A DNA stretch of 64,000 nucleotides from Hyphomonadaceae bacterium BL14 (GCA_027627705.1 CP091242.1:1455083-1519082); one strand, 5' to 3'; positions 42,293 through 51,452 are shown, counted from the stretch's first letter. The notes: generated by a model from the sequence alone, not told the origin. Numbers and translations are program-made.

Positions 42293-43072
42293 CTAATCCT
42301 CATCCTCCACGTCGAGGAAATCGACGTGGAAGCTCGCCGCTTCATCTTCGGAGAAGAGATCCTCGTCCTCGCCGGGCAGGATGCGGCCGGGTTCCGGGAT
42401 CATGAAATCCGGCGGCAGGCGGCTGGAGAGGAGGCCCGCGGCTTTCAGATCGCTGACGCCGGGCAGATCACCCAAAGAGGCCAGGCCGAAATAATCCAGG
42501 AAGGCGTCCGTGACGCCATAGGTCACCGGCCGGCCCGGGCTGCGCCGGCGGCCGCGCAGGCGGATCCATTTCATTTCCAGAAGCTGGTCCAGCGTGCCGC
42601 GCGATACCGCGACGCCGCGGATATCCTCGATCTCGGCGCGGGTGACCGGCTGGTGATAGGCGATGATGGACAGGGTCTCGAGCGCAGCTTGAGAGAGCTT
42701 GCGCGGCTCCTCGCGCTCGGTGCGCAAAAGGAAGGCGAGATCGGGTGCCGTCTGGAAGCGCCAGCGCCCGGCCACTTCCACAAGCTGAATGCCGGCATTG
42801 GCGTACTTGGCTGTCAACGCCGCGATCACAGCGCGCACATCGGCGCCGGCGGGCAGGCGCGCGGCCAGCGTCTCGGCGTCCAGAGGCTCTACGGCGGCGA
42901 ACAGCAGGGCCTCGGCCATGCGCATCAGCTCTGCGTCATTATCCACCGCCAGGCGCACGCCCGGCGGGCCGGCATCGCCGCCGCGACGGGTTTGCGCTTC
43001 GCTGCGCAGCGCCTTGATCGCGTCGGTAACCGGATCGCGCGGCGGGCGCGCGCCGGGGGTGTCATCGCTCAT
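42293..43072 (-). CDS. scpB: Segregation and condensation protein B
   Basis: ScpB is the winged-helix kleisin-binding subunit of the SMC-ScpAB condensin. The 259-residue product has the two tandem winged helices (ELMRMAEALLFAAVEPLDAETLAARLPAG and SQAALETLSIIAYHQPVTRAEIEDIRGVAVSRGTLDQLLEMKWIRLRGRR). An acidic C-terminal tail (DEDLFSEDEAASFHVDFLDVEDED) follows. The first ~30 residues are an Arg/Pro-rich extension. Its ATG overlaps the scpA stop by 4 bases (ATGA), so translation is coupled. Confidence 0.95.
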   Translation of the reverse strand: MSDDTPGARPPRDPVTDAIKALRSEAQTRRGGDAGPPGVRLAVDNDAELMRMAEALLFAAVEPLDAETLAARLPAGADVRAVIAALTAKYANAGIQLVEVAGRWRFQTAPDLAFLLRTEREEPRKLSQAALETLSIIAYHQPVTRAEIEDIRGVAVSRGTLDQLLEMKWIRLRGRRRSPGRPVTYGVTDAFLDYFGLASLGDLPGVSDLKAAGLLSSRLPPDFMIPEPGRILPGEDEDLFSEDEAASFHVDFLDVEDED

Positions 43073-43899
43073 GCGCTGTCCTCTCGGGTGGCGTCATTGC
43101 GGTCCTCGCGGTGAGCCGGACGCATCCAGAGCGGCGCGTATACGCCGTTCTGGCGCAGGTCCGCCTCACCGTCCTTGGTGATCTCCAGCGCGGCGAGCAG
43201 GCTGGAGGCGGTGATGCTGGCACCCGATGGCGCGTCCTCATCCAGACCGGCGGGCAGCAGCGCGTCAAACCGCTCCCAGCCCGTCAGGCGGCGCAGCACG
43301 CCGGTCAGCCGCTTGCGCGCCTGTTCCAGCGAGTACACGCGCGGCGCTTCAGGCTGATAGGTGGCGAACGCGCCGCGCTCCCGGCGCAGGGCGTAGGCTT
43401 TGAGCAGATCGTAGAGCTCGGCCTCGTACAGGGGCGTGCGGATGGAGCGCACCCCCGCGGGCTGGCCACACACAAAGACATCGCGGCGCAAAAGCGCCCG
43501 GGCGTACAGAGCAGCAGATGCGGCGCGCATCGCTTCCAGCCGGGCCAGGCGGAACGCCAGCGCCGCAGCGAGCTCTTCAGGCTCCGGCCCGTCTTCCTCC
43601 GGGCGCGGCTTGGGCAGCAGCAGGCGGGATTTGAGATAAGCCAGCCACGACGCCATCACCAGATACTCGGCCGCCAGGTCCAGCCGGCGCAGGCGCGCGG
43701 CGTTGACGAAGGCGAGATACTGGTCGGCCAGCTCCAGAATGGAGATGGCGTTGAGGTCGATTTTGTTCTTGCGCGCCAGCGCCAGCAGCACGTGCAGCGG
43801 GCCTTCCCAGCCGCCGATATCGAGCACCAGCGCCTCGCCCTCGTCGGCCTCGCGCGCGGCCTCGAACGCGTCTTCGGTCTCGTCAAACAATCCGGTCAT
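43069..43899 (-). CDS. scpA: Segregation and condensation protein A (kleisin)
   Basis: ScpA is the kleisin that bridges SMC head domains. The 276-residue product has the characteristic N-terminus LVLDIGGWEGPLHVLLALARKNKIDLNAISILELADQYLAFV. It then has YLVMASWLAYLKSRLLLPKP, an acidic-proline linker (EEDGPEPEELAAALAFRLARLEAM), and a C-terminal winged helix (SLLAALEITKDGEADLRQNGVYAPLWMR). It overlaps nagZ upstream and scpB downstream by 4 bases each, in the usual alphaproteobacterial order. Confidence 0.95.
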   Translation of the reverse strand: MTGLFDETEDAFEAAREADEGEALVLDIGGWEGPLHVLLALARKNKIDLNAISILELADQYLAFVNAARLRRLDLAAEYLVMASWLAYLKSRLLLPKPRPEEDGPEPEELAAALAFRLARLEAMRAASAALYARALLRRDVFVCGQPAGVRSIRTPLYEAELYDLLKAYALRRERGAFATYQPEAPRVYSLEQARKRLTGVLRRLTGWERFDALLPAGLDEDAPSGASITASSLLAALEITKDGEADLRQNGVYAPLWMRPAHREDRNDATREDSA

Positions 43900-44927
43900 G
43901 GGGCGTCCAGCCCGGCCTGAGCGAACAGGCGGCCCAGCGCCTCCAGCCCGGCCTGCGGGTCAAAGCCCTCCGGCGCGCGGCGCGCGGCCAGCGCCGCGTT
44001 GGCGCGCCTGAGCGCGGCGTGATCGAGGCGCGGCGTGGCGTTGGCGATCTCGATCATCTCGGCCATGTCGCCGTTGCAGTGGATGACCATGTCGCACCCT
44101 GCGCCCAGCGCGCGCTGCGTGCGTGTGCGCAGCGCGCCGGCCAGCGCCTTCATGGACAGATCATCGCTCATCAAAAGGCCGTCAAACCCGATATCGCCGC
44201 GAATGATGCGCCCGATCACTTCGGACGAACACGTGGCGCAGTCATCGGCGTCGATGGCGCGATAGACGACATGGGCCGTCATCGCCATCAGCGCGCCCTT
44301 GATGGCGCGGAAGGCGGCAAAGTCGGTGGCCGCCAGCGTCTCCTCGTCCGCGTCCACGATGGGCAGTTCGAAATGGCTGTCGACGCTGGCCCGGCCATGG
44401 CCGGGCAGATGCTTGATCACGCCCAGCACGCCCTGATCGAGCAGGCCTTCCAGCGCCGCACCGGCCATGGCCGCCACGGCGTGCGGTTCAGCGTGAAACG
44501 CCCGGTCGCCGATCACGTCATGGGCGCCCTTGACCCGGATATCGGCGCAGGGCGCGTAATCGGCGTCGATGCCCACGGCATGGAGCTCATGGGCCAGAAG
44601 CTGGTGATTGATCCGGACCGCCTCCAGCGCCAGTTCGCGCTCCCGGTTCCACAACTCGCCAAAGCGCTCCGCCGGTGGCGCATTGCGCCAGGTCGGCGCG
44701 CGCAGGCGCTGCACCCGGCCGCCTTCCTGATCCACAAAGACGGGCACGTCCCGGCCCATCGCGTCGCGCAAGCTGTCAGTCAGCGCGCGCACCTGGCGCG
44801 GCTGATCCACATTGCGCGCAAACAGGATGAAGCCCCAGGGATCGCAATCGCGAAAGAAGGCCTTCTCGTCCTTGCCCAGCTTTTCGCCCGCCAGGGCGAA
44901 GGCCACGGCTGCGCCCGCGCCGCTCAC
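43896..44927 (-). CDS. nagZ: Beta-N-acetylhexosaminidase NagZ (GTG start)
   Basis: The 343-residue family GH3 enzyme cleaves GlcNAc from anhydromuropeptides during peptidoglycan recycling. It shows VPVFVDQEGGRVQRLR (62-76), IDADYAPCADIRV and the signature VIKHLPGHGRASVDSH (171-185) with the catalytic dyad. The nucleophile-bearing MSDDLSM segment follows. The GTG at 44927 overlaps the TGA of the SPOR gene as GTGA. The in-frame upstream ATG would overlap the SPOR gene by 50 bases, so the GTG is preferred. It is coupled to scpA by ATGA. Confidence 0.94.
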   Translation of the reverse strand: MSGAGAAVAFALAGEKLGKDEKAFFRDCDPWGFILFARNVDQPRQVRALTDSLRDAMGRDVPVFVDQEGGRVQRLRAPTWRNAPPAERFGELWNRERELALEAVRINHQLLAHELHAVGIDADYAPCADIRVKGAHDVIGDRAFHAEPHAVAAMAGAALEGLLDQGVLGVIKHLPGHGRASVDSHFELPIVDADEETLAATDFAAFRAIKGALMAMTAHVVYRAIDADDCATCSSEVIGRIIRGDIGFDGLLMSDDLSMKALAGALRTRTQRALGAGCDMVIHCNGDMAEMIEIANATPRLDHAALRRANAALAARRAPEGFDPQAGLEALGRLFAQAGLDAP

Positions 44928-45751
44928 CGCCGGGCCACCAGGCAGGACTGGCCGCGCGCATCCAGCTGCGAGCAATAGGCCGCCGCATCCTCACGGGTCT
45001 CGAACCCGGCCACGCGCAGGCGGTGAAACACGCCGCGCTCGCCCAGATCCGCGCGCTGGATGTCCGGCGCATGGCCGGATGTCAGATCGCTGTAGCGCGA
45101 GGCGAAGGCCAGCCAGCCGGCCTCGGCTTCTTCCAGCGCGCGATAGGCACCGATCTGCACCACGAAGGCACCGGACGCCGTAGCGGGTGCCGGACCGGCC
45201 GCGCGCGGTGCCTCAAGCGGCTCGGCGCGTGCCGGCGTTTGCGGTTCAGGGCCGGGTGCCGGCTGCGTCGCCGGCTCTGATGCGGGCGCGGGCTCGGGCT
45301 CAGCCGGCACCGGCTCATCCATCGCGTCGGTGTCGGCGGTTTCCACCTGCAGCGCCGGCAGGCGCTCGGGCCGGGCCACCGGCTCCTCGGCGGCGGGGCG
45401 GGGCGCGGCGGGCTGCGCATCGGGATCTCCGGCACCGTCTTCGCGGTCGCCGGCGCGGGCGCGCAGCTCGAAAGCCGTCAGGTCCTGGTGCGGCGTCTCG
45501 AACCCGCCCGGCTCGTCGGGTGCCACGCGATAGGGCTGGGTGTCGGCCATGATCAGCGGACTGCCGTCACGCTCGCGCATGCCCAGCTGGAAGGCGTTCC
45601 AGACCACGGCCATGAACAGCGCGAACACAACCGCCGCTGCCAGCAGCACCAGCCAGCCGCGCCGGTCCTGTTCGGCCTCGCGCGCGTCAAACGTCTCGAA
45701 ATCATCCGGCGGGGGCGCATACGGCCCGTGGCCGGGGCTTTGTGGGCTCAT
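44924..45751 (-). CDS. SPOR-domain inner-membrane protein
   Basis: The 275-residue protein has a cytoplasmic N-terminus, one transmembrane helix (~33-52, WLVLLAAAVVFALFMAVVWNAF) and a long periplasmic Ala/Pro/Glu-rich linker (~90-195). The C-terminal SPOR domain (~198-275, FVVQIGAYRALEEAEAGWLAFASRYSDL...RVAGFETREDAAAYCSQL) binds denuded septal glycan. It resembles FtsN-like division proteins in layout. It is the first gene of the cluster leading into nagZ, scpA and scpB, joined by 4-base overlaps. Confidence 0.9.
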   Translation of the reverse strand: MSPQSPGHGPYAPPPDDFETFDAREAEQDRRGWLVLLAAAVVFALFMAVVWNAFQLGMRERDGSPLIMADTQPYRVAPDEPGGFETPHQDLTAFELRARAGDREDGAGDPDAQPAAPRPAAEEPVARPERLPALQVETADTDAMDEPVPAEPEPAPASEPATQPAPGPEPQTPARAEPLEAPRAAGPAPATASGAFVVQIGAYRALEEAEAGWLAFASRYSDLTSGHAPDIQRADLGERGVFHRLRVAGFETREDAAAYCSQLDARGQSCLVARR

Positions 45752-45877
45752 GGGCGTCCCCGGGGCTTTGCCTTGGCGATGGCGGCGGTGTGATTCGCAC
45801 GCGCCAGCCTATCACCCACCATACCAAGACCAGACGGGGCGCGCGCCCCCCTGACGCCGCGCGCCTGCGTCCAGGTC

Positions 45878-46195
45878 TCAGCTGCGCAGCTGGGCGCGTG
45901 CCTCGTCCATCAGCTGGTCCATCCGGGTGCGGATCGCGTGTTCGGAATGGCCCACGCCCTTGGCCTCGAAGTCGGCGAGCAGCTTGCGCATCACATCCGC
46001 ATCACCAGGCTCTTCCAGATCAGCTTTCACCACCTCGGCTGCATAAGCGTCTGCGTCATCACCGCTCAGCCCCATCTCGCCCGCTGCCCACAGGCCCAGC
46101 AGCTTGTTGCGCCGAGCCTGGGCCCGGAACTCGGCCGTCTGGTCATTGGCGAACTTGTTTTCAAAGCCTTTTTCGCGGTCATCAAAGCTGGACAT
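45878..46195 (-). CDS. DUF1476 protein, F1-ATPase zeta-type inhibitor
   Basis: The 105-residue protein matches the DUF1476/zeta family: SSFDDREKGFENKFANDQTAEFRAQARRNKLLGLWAAGEMGLSGDDADAYAAEVVKADLEEPGDADVMRKL. In Paracoccus this protein binds and blocks reverse ATP hydrolysis by F1Fo-ATPase; other members may be less inhibitory. It is helical throughout with an inhibitory N-terminal region. It is divergent from purC, a common neighbourhood in alphaproteobacteria. ATG 46195 is chosen; a TTG one codon upstream is possible. Confidence 0.93.
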   Translation of the reverse strand: MSSFDDREKGFENKFANDQTAEFRAQARRNKLLGLWAAGEMGLSGDDADAYAAEVVKADLEEPGDADVMRKLLADFEAKGVGHSEHAIRTRMDQLMDEARAQLRS

Positions 46196-46441
46196 CAAAA
46201 ACTCTCTTCCGGTCTGGGGAGGGGCGGATCATGCAGGTTCAATGGGTATCGCGCACCCGGCGCGGAATCAATCGCGCCGGCGTCCTGAGCGGGCGATGTT
46301 GCAGCGCTGCAGCGAACTGGCGTATCATGCTCACTTGATGGCGGCCCGTGCATGACGGGCCGTTTCTCGTTTGCCGCAGGCCGGCCTGGCGATTGTGCCG
46401 TGTCCCGGCTCGCGACCTCCAGCGGAGTTGCGCCCTCACCC

Positions 46442-47197
46442 ATGTCCCGCCGCAAGAAACTTTACGAAGGCAAGGCCAAAATCCTCTATGAGGGGCCTGA
46501 ACCCGGCACGCTGGTCCAGCACTTCAAGGACGACGCCACCGCGTTCAACAACAAGAAAAAAGCCGTGCTGGAGGGCAAGGGCGTCCTCAACAACCGGATC
46601 TCCGAACACATCATGGAGAATCTCAACCGGATCGGCGTGCCCACCCATTTCATCCGCCGGCTCAATATGCGCGAACAATTGGTGCGCGAGGTCGAGATCA
46701 TTCCGCTGGAAGTCGTGGTGCGCAATGTCGCCGCCGGCTCGATCTCCCAGCGCTTCGGCCTGCCCGAGGGCGAGGCCCTGCCGCGCACGATTGTCGAGTT
46801 CTACTTCAAGGACGATGCGCTCAATGACCCGCTGGTCAGCGAGGAGCATATCACCGCGTTCAACTGGGCCAGCCCCCAGGACATTGACGACATGATCGCG
46901 CTGGCCCTGCGGGTGAATGACTATCTGTCCGGCCTGTTCACCGGCGCCAGCATCCGCCTGGTGGATTTCAAGCTGGAGTTCGGGCGCATCTATGACCAGA
47001 ACGACATGCCCCGCATCATCCTGGCTGACGAGATCAGCCCCGACAGCTGCCGCCTGTGGGACATGACCACCGGCGAGAAAATGGACAAGGACCGGTTCCG
47101 CCGCGACATGGGCAATGTCACCGAGGCCTATGCCGAGGTGGCGCGCAGGCTGGGAATCATGAAGGAAAGCGCAAGCGGCGACGAGGCGAACTCATGA
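46442..47197 (+). CDS. purC: Phosphoribosylaminoimidazole-succinocarboxamide synthase (SAICAR synthetase)
   Basis: PurC joins CAIR and aspartate with ATP in purine synthesis. The 251-residue product starts [36 protein letters not shown], the nucleotide-binding beginning of the family. It has the substrate loop [22 protein letters not shown] and metal segment [13 protein letters not shown]...[15 protein letters not shown]. Its stop overlaps the purS start by 4 bases. The in-frame stretch upstream of 46442 is not conserved-looking and overlaps the divergent leader. purQ and purL do not follow. Confidence 0.97.
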   Translation: MSRRKKLYEGKAKILYEGPEPGTLVQHFKDDATAFNNKKKAVLEGKGVLNNRISEHIMENLNRIGVPTHFIRRLNMREQLVREVEIIPLEVVVRNVAAGSISQRFGLPEGEALPRTIVEFYFKDDALNDPLVSEEHITAFNWASPQDIDDMIALALRVNDYLSGLFTGASIRLVDFKLEFGRIYDQNDMPRIILADEISPDSCRLWDMTTGEKMDKDRFRRDMGNVTEAYAEVARRLGIMKESASGDEANS

Positions 47198-47436
47198 AAG
47201 CGCGTGTACATGTCTATCTCAAGCCCGGCGTCCTGGACCCGCAAGGTCAGGCCGTGGCGACATCGCTGAAGCATCTCGGCTTTGACGAGGTGGCCGCCGC
47301 CCGCCAGGGCAAGCTGATCGAGATCGATCTCAACACCGCCGACGCCGAGGAAGCCCAAAAGCGCGTCGCCGAGATGTGCGACAAGCTGCTCGCCAACCCG
47401 GTCATCGAAACCTACGACATTGAACTGAGCGCGTAA
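47194..47436 (+). CDS. purS: Phosphoribosylformylglycinamidine synthase subunit PurS
   Basis: The 80-residue PurS helps PurL and PurQ form the FGAM synthase complex of purine synthesis. It reads [33 protein letters not shown]...[11 protein letters not shown]...[14 protein letters not shown], typical in length and sequence. Its ATG overlaps the purC stop as ATGA. In most alphaproteobacteria purQ and purL follow; here a convergent DUF2336 gene ends just downstream, so those genes lie elsewhere. Confidence 0.95.
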   Translation: MKARVHVYLKPGVLDPQGQAVATSLKHLGFDEVAAARQGKLIEIDLNTADAEEAQKRVAEMCDKLLANPVIETYDIELSA

Positions 47437-47441
47437 GGGGA

Positions 47442-47460
47442 GCGGGGGCGTGCGCCCCGC
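47442..47460. terminator. GC-rich hairpin between purS and the convergent DUF2336 gene
   Basis: GCGGGG (47442-47447) pairs with CCCCGC (47455-47460) around a 7-base loop in the 26-base gap between two facing gene ends. No T run is present, so it is a weak bidirectional terminator candidate. Confidence 0.4.
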
Positions 47461-47462
47461 CC

Positions 47463-48620
47463 CTACCCCGCCATCTGCGAGTACCCGGTCTCCGCCGCTG
47501 CGGCGATGTCGGCGTCGAGGCGGTCCAGGCAATAGTCCAGCTCGGCGATGGGCGCGCCCTGGAACTGGGTGAAGACGCGTTCGACGAGGTGTTTGCGGAA
47601 GCGGATCATGTCGCGCGCCCCGCCCGGCCCCATCTCCAGCGCGTGCCAGACCTGCAGCGTGGCGCGCACGGCGGGCAGGATGCGGTCGGGCAGGCCGGCC
47701 TTGCGGAATATGGCTTCCAGACCCAGCGGCCCGGCATCGTGGATCAGCACCCAGGCCTTGGCGTGCTCGACGCCGGCCAGTTCGGCCACGCAATGCTCGA
47801 AGAAACTCATATGCCCGCGGAACAAAGCGCGCAGCATCAGGGACGGGGTCAGGCGGGCGTTGAGCTGAAGCTGCTGGGCGAAGCGGCGCGGATCGGGCGA
47901 CAGGCCCGCCTGATCCACCAGATCCACCGTGGCGCGTTCGCGCGCACCCTCGGCCAGCTCCACCGCCAGCTGGGGCGGCAGAGCGTGGCGTGACACCAGG
48001 CGCTGCAAGGCCTCATCTGAAATGCGCGCCACCAGTTTTTCGGTGACTTCCAGCGGCAGGGCGTCGCGCTCGATGAAGCGTTCGAGCACGTGCGGCGTCT
48101 GGGCAAACCGGCGGAACACGCTGGCAAAGGCGCCGGCGTTGAACGCCGCGCCATTATTGCCCGCCAGCACCGCCACCGCCTCGGTCACGCCATGCTCGGC
48201 GATCTGGCCGGTCACCGCTTCGGAGAGATGTTCACGGGTGGCCACCGCCACCTGGCGCCGGGCCGCGCCGGAGCGCACAATGTCGATCAGGTCATCATCG
48301 GTCAGCACCGGCGAGCCGGCGATCACCGGGATGGCGATGGAATCCACGTCGGCGGCCAGCTGGCGCGCCACGTCAGGCGGCAAATGGGGTGAACGCTGCA
48401 GCGTCACTGACAAAGCGCGGCGCACCAGCTCGGCGGCATCGCGGGCCAGCACGCGGACAATCTCCGCGCCCAGCATGCGCTCTTCCGCGCTCAGGCCCGG
48501 CGCGGCATAGCGCGCACACACCTTTCGGGCGGCCAGGGCACGCGCCTCGTCATCGCCGGGATTGGTGAGCCGGGCGAGATCATCCGGGGTCAGGCGGGCT
48601 CTCAGGGTATGCACGCTCAT
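47463..48620 (-). CDS. DUF2336-family alpha-helical repeat protein
   Basis: The 385-residue cytoplasmic protein has DUF2336 repeats: PPDVARQLAADVDSIAIPVIAGSPVLTDDDLIDIVRSGAARRQVAVATR and SEAVTGQIAEHGVTEAVAVLAGNNGAAF. A C-terminal helical domain with FFEHCVAELAGVEHAKAWVLIHDAGPLGLEAIFRKAGLPDRILPAV follows. No catalytic motif is seen. It is larger than the member at 33368-34417. It lies just downstream of a lytic transglycosylase gene in the same direction, 82 bases away, which may mean joint use in envelope or flagellar processes. Confidence 0.88.
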   Translation of the reverse strand: MSVHTLRARLTPDDLARLTNPGDDEARALAARKVCARYAAPGLSAEERMLGAEIVRVLARDAAELVRRALSVTLQRSPHLPPDVARQLAADVDSIAIPVIAGSPVLTDDDLIDIVRSGAARRQVAVATREHLSEAVTGQIAEHGVTEAVAVLAGNNGAAFNAGAFASVFRRFAQTPHVLERFIERDALPLEVTEKLVARISDEALQRLVSRHALPPQLAVELAEGARERATVDLVDQAGLSPDPRRFAQQLQLNARLTPSLMLRALFRGHMSFFEHCVAELAGVEHAKAWVLIHDAGPLGLEAIFRKAGLPDRILPAVRATLQVWHALEMGPGGARDMIRFRKHLVERVFTQFQGAPIAELDYCLDRLDADIAAAAETGYSQMAG

Positions 48621-48702
48621 GGCTAGGCCTCCTGGTAAGGGACGCTCCCAGCCTGCGCGCCAAATCTTAACACCTGCTTGTCAGACACGGTGAACAGGTA
48701 AC

Positions 48703-49560
48703 TTACCCTTTACGTCTGGCCGGGGCCGGGGCGTCCAGTGAGGCGAGAAGCTCGACCAGCGCCGGCGTCAGCACGCTGCCCGTGCGGCCCATGGCCGCCA
48801 GACCGCCCATGCCGCCGCGAGACCCCGTCTCGCCCACGCCCAGCGCCGAGGCGGCGCGCGCCACCGCGCTGTGGGGCTCTGCCGGTGCAGGAGAGGGTCT
48901 TTCCGCCCGCGCCGACGCCCGCCAGGCCGGGGGCGCTTCCACCGATCCGCTGGTCTCACCGGTCAGCCGGGCCAGGACTTCGCTGACGCTGCGCGGGCGG
49001 CCCTGATCAAAGAAGATCGGCCGGTTGGCGGCCGCCGCGGCCGGGAAAAGCTGATCGGCGCGCTGGGCCGGATTGTCGGCCGTATGGGCGATCAGGCGGG
49101 CTGCGCCTTGCGCGCCCAGAAAATGCGCGGCGTACAGCTCGCCCTCGGTGGGTTCGCGGCCCGTGGCCGAGCGCAGGATGGAGGCGTTCTCCGCCGCCAG
49201 CTCGCCGGCCATCACGCTGGCCGCGCGCGCATCAAAGCGCAGGTTTAAAATCGCATCGCGCTGTGCCGGATCGCTGACCTGGAACCGGCCTTGCGCATCG
49301 CGCGTCACCGCCCCGGCCAGTTCGCCATAGCCATGCTTGGCGCCATGGCGCGACACCATGCCCAGCCAGGTCTGCTCGATGAACTGGAACAGGCCCGCCG
49401 CGCTGGAGGTGCGGGCGCGCGCCTGCGGGTCGAAATTGCTCTCACGCTGCGCCGTGCGCACCAGAAAGTCGAAGCTGGCGCCCGTCTCGCGCGCCGCATC
49501 GGCGATCAGGCGCCGGGGCGATGGCAGGGCGTCGCCCAGGACGGACAGGGGGTCGGACAT
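48703..49560 (-). CDS. SLT-type lytic transglycosylase-like protein
   Basis: The 285-residue protein has the lysozyme-like SLT fold: ETGASFDFLVRTAQRESNFDPQARARTSSAAGLFQFIEQTWLGMV, where Glu in QRESNFDP is the catalytic acid. GYGELAGAV and ELYAAHFLGAQGAARLI follow. No signal peptide is visible, unusual for a wall enzyme, so export may use another route such as the flagellar system, or the protein is cytoplasmic until release. The C-terminal ~90 residues are Ala/Pro/Ser-rich. ATG 49560 is preferred over an upstream start. Confidence 0.88.
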   Translation of the reverse strand: MSDPLSVLGDALPSPRRLIADAARETGASFDFLVRTAQRESNFDPQARARTSSAAGLFQFIEQTWLGMVSRHGAKHGYGELAGAVTRDAQGRFQVSDPAQRDAILNLRFDARAASVMAGELAAENASILRSATGREPTEGELYAAHFLGAQGAARLIAHTADNPAQRADQLFPAAAAANRPIFFDQGRPRSVSEVLARLTGETSGSVEAPPAWRASARAERPSPAPAEPHSAVARAASALGVGETGSRGGMGGLAAMGRTGSVLTPALVELLASLDAPAPARRKG

Positions 49561-49674
49561 GGCCACTCCGGATGCGGCGCCAAGGCGTGCGAGCGGGCGA
49601 TTCGCCCGTTTCACCCTTCAGCCTGCGCGCGCAGCCTATAAGCCTTCGTTAACCGTACGCGCAAATTGCCGCGC

Positions 49675-50835
49675 TCATTCGCCCCGCAGCCCCGCCCGGT
49701 CCGGGGTGAAGGCGCGCGCCCATTCAGGCAGCGATCCGGTGCGCACCAGCGTCTCGACCGCCTGCGCGATCGCCGGTGCCAGCAGCACGCCATTGCGGTA
49801 ACCGCCGCCCGCCAGCACCAGGCCGGGTGCCGCCTCGCCGATCACCGGCATGCCGTCGCGCGCCCGCGGGCGCAGCCCGGCCCAGCCCTCGTCCGGTGCC
49901 AATCCCGCCAGCGCCGGGACCAATCGTCCCGCGCGTTCGCTCAGCCCCGCCAGCGCATCCGCATCGGTCTCCAGCCCCGCCTGTCCCGGCTCGCTGGTGG
50001 CACCTGCGATCACCCGCCCGTCCGGTTTGGCGGCCAGATACAGCGAGACATGACGCACCACATGGGTCAGCCGCACCGGCACCGGCGGGCCCCAGGCGAT
50101 CATCTGGCCCTTCACCGGCGCGGCCTGGGCCAGGGCCGGTGCGCCGTGGATCTGCGCCGTGCCCGCCGCCAGCACGATCAGGTCCGCCTCAAGGGACCGG
50201 CCATCGCCAAGCGCCAGCGCGCAGGCGCGGCCCTCGACCGTCTCCACCGCCCGCACCGGCGCATCGCCCAGCACCTCACCTCCCGCCGCACGAAACGCCG
50301 CAAGCCAAGCCGGGCCCAGCGCGCGATTATCGATCTGGCCATCGCCTGGAAAACGCAGGCCCCCATGCGTGGGCCCCAGCGCCGGTTCGGCGGCGCACAG
50401 GGCGTCCGCGTTCAGCCGCTCCACGCGCACGCCGAACCGTGCCGCCCGCGCCAGCGCCGCATCCGCGCGCGCGGCGTCCGTCTCGTCCAGCAGCGGGACC
50501 AGCACGCCCGGCCGGGCATGGCCGGGTGCCTGCGCCGCCTCCACCCCTGCCCGCTGCGCCCACAACGCCGCGCCGCGTGCGGCCAGCGCGGCGAAGTCGT
50601 CCGCCAGAGGATGGGCCGGGTCCAGCTCGAACAGCGTCTCGAAGCCCGCTGCCAGCATGCCCGCCGAGGCCCACAGCGCGCCGCGTCCCGGCGTGCCTGA
50701 ATCAATGAGGATCACCTCATGCCCGGCCCGCGCCAGTGCCAGAGCGCACGCCAGCCCCGCCGCGCCGGCCCCGGCGATGGCGACGCGCAAACGCGCACGC
50801 GGGCGTGCAGGCTGGGGCGTGTTCAGGGTGGACAT
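49675..50835 (-). CDS. FAD-dependent glycine/D-amino-acid oxidase (ThiO-like)
   Basis: The 386-residue flavoprotein has an N-terminal FAD motif VAIAGAGAAGLACALALARAGHEVILID and the DAO-type body (ASAGMLAAGFE, RFPGDGQIDNRALGPAWLAAFRAAGGEV). The C-terminal FAD segment is GWAGLRPRARDGMPVIGEAAPGLVLAGGGYRNGVLLAPAIAQAV. ThiO makes iminoglycine for thiazole synthesis, and this protein most resembles that group. No thiG/thiS/thiE genes are adjacent, so a general D-amino-acid oxidase role is also possible. ATG 50835 is preferred. Confidence 0.85.
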   Translation of the reverse strand: MSTLNTPQPARPRARLRVAIAGAGAAGLACALALARAGHEVILIDSGTPGRGALWASAGMLAAGFETLFELDPAHPLADDFAALAARGAALWAQRAGVEAAQAPGHARPGVLVPLLDETDAARADAALARAARFGVRVERLNADALCAAEPALGPTHGGLRFPGDGQIDNRALGPAWLAAFRAAGGEVLGDAPVRAVETVEGRACALALGDGRSLEADLIVLAAGTAQIHGAPALAQAAPVKGQMIAWGPPVPVRLTHVVRHVSLYLAAKPDGRVIAGATSEPGQAGLETDADALAGLSERAGRLVPALAGLAPDEGWAGLRPRARDGMPVIGEAAPGLVLAGGGYRNGVLLAPAIAQAVETLVRTGSLPEWARAFTPDRAGLRGE

Positions 50836-50957
50836 CACGGCTTCGCTGCGCCTCAATCAGGCCTTGGTGAGCGTGTAAACACCAATCGGTTGAGGCTCAA
50901 TGTCAGCCCCCAGCCCGGCGGCGCATCGCCGCTGTCAAAACAAGAGGAGGCGCCCCC

Positions 50958-51452
50958 ATGGCGACCCGCTCCAAGACCGACACCCAGACCCGTCCGGCCA
51001 CCCGCCCGGCCACCGGCCCGATCCTCGCCGCCATGCTGCTGACCGCCAGCGCCCTGGCGCTGGCGCTGACCGCTGCGCCCGTCCACGGTGCCGCACTGCA
51101 GGAGCCCGCTGCGCCGGCCGAAACCGGCGAGACCGCGGACGACGACGCCCCGCGCTGCGTCACCATCCGCACCATCTCGGGCTATAGCGTCATCGACGAC
51201 CGTCACCTGCTGATCCAGAGCGGGCCGAGCCGCCAGTATCTGGTCACCACCCGCCAGCGCTGCTCGGGCATGCGTTTTGGCGTCCAGATCGGCACCAGCT
51301 TCACCGCCAACCAGCGCATCTGCCAGCCGCACATGGAATACATCATCCCCGATGATGGCTGGCGCTGCCTGATCGACACCATTGAAGAGGTCGACAGCCG
51401 CGAACACGCCGACGAGCTGATCGCAAGGCGCGCGGCGGCGGCGGGGGAGTAG
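50958..51452 (+). CDS. Small secreted protein, DUF6491-like
   Basis: The 164-residue product has a basic, Thr/Pro/Arg-rich start followed by a hydrophobic signal (~22-45, PILAAMLLTASALALALTAAPVHG). The mature part carries RCVTIRTISGYSVIDDRHLLIQSG, then YLVTTRQRCSGMRFGVQIG and RICQPHMEYIIPDDGWRC. The pattern of a conserved Cys, strand, and a 'display-of-residue' loop resembles DUF6491 periplasmic proteins. A GAGGAGG site precedes ATG 50958. Four cysteines in the mature part may form disulfides. Function is unknown. Confidence 0.8.
   Translation: MATRSKTDTQTRPATRPATGPILAAMLLTASALALALTAAPVHGAALQEPAAPAETGETADDDAPRCVTIRTISGYSVIDDRHLLIQSGPSRQYLVTTRQRCSGMRFGVQIGTSFTANQRICQPHMEYIIPDDGWRCLIDTIEEVDSREHADELIARRAAAAGE

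Noticed and set aside
46300..46361. TGCAGCGCTGCA palindrome and GGCCCGT/ACGGGCC hairpin in the DUF1476-purC gap
   Set aside because: Both are short, and with this GC content they could arise by chance; neither has a T run or clear placement as operator or terminator.
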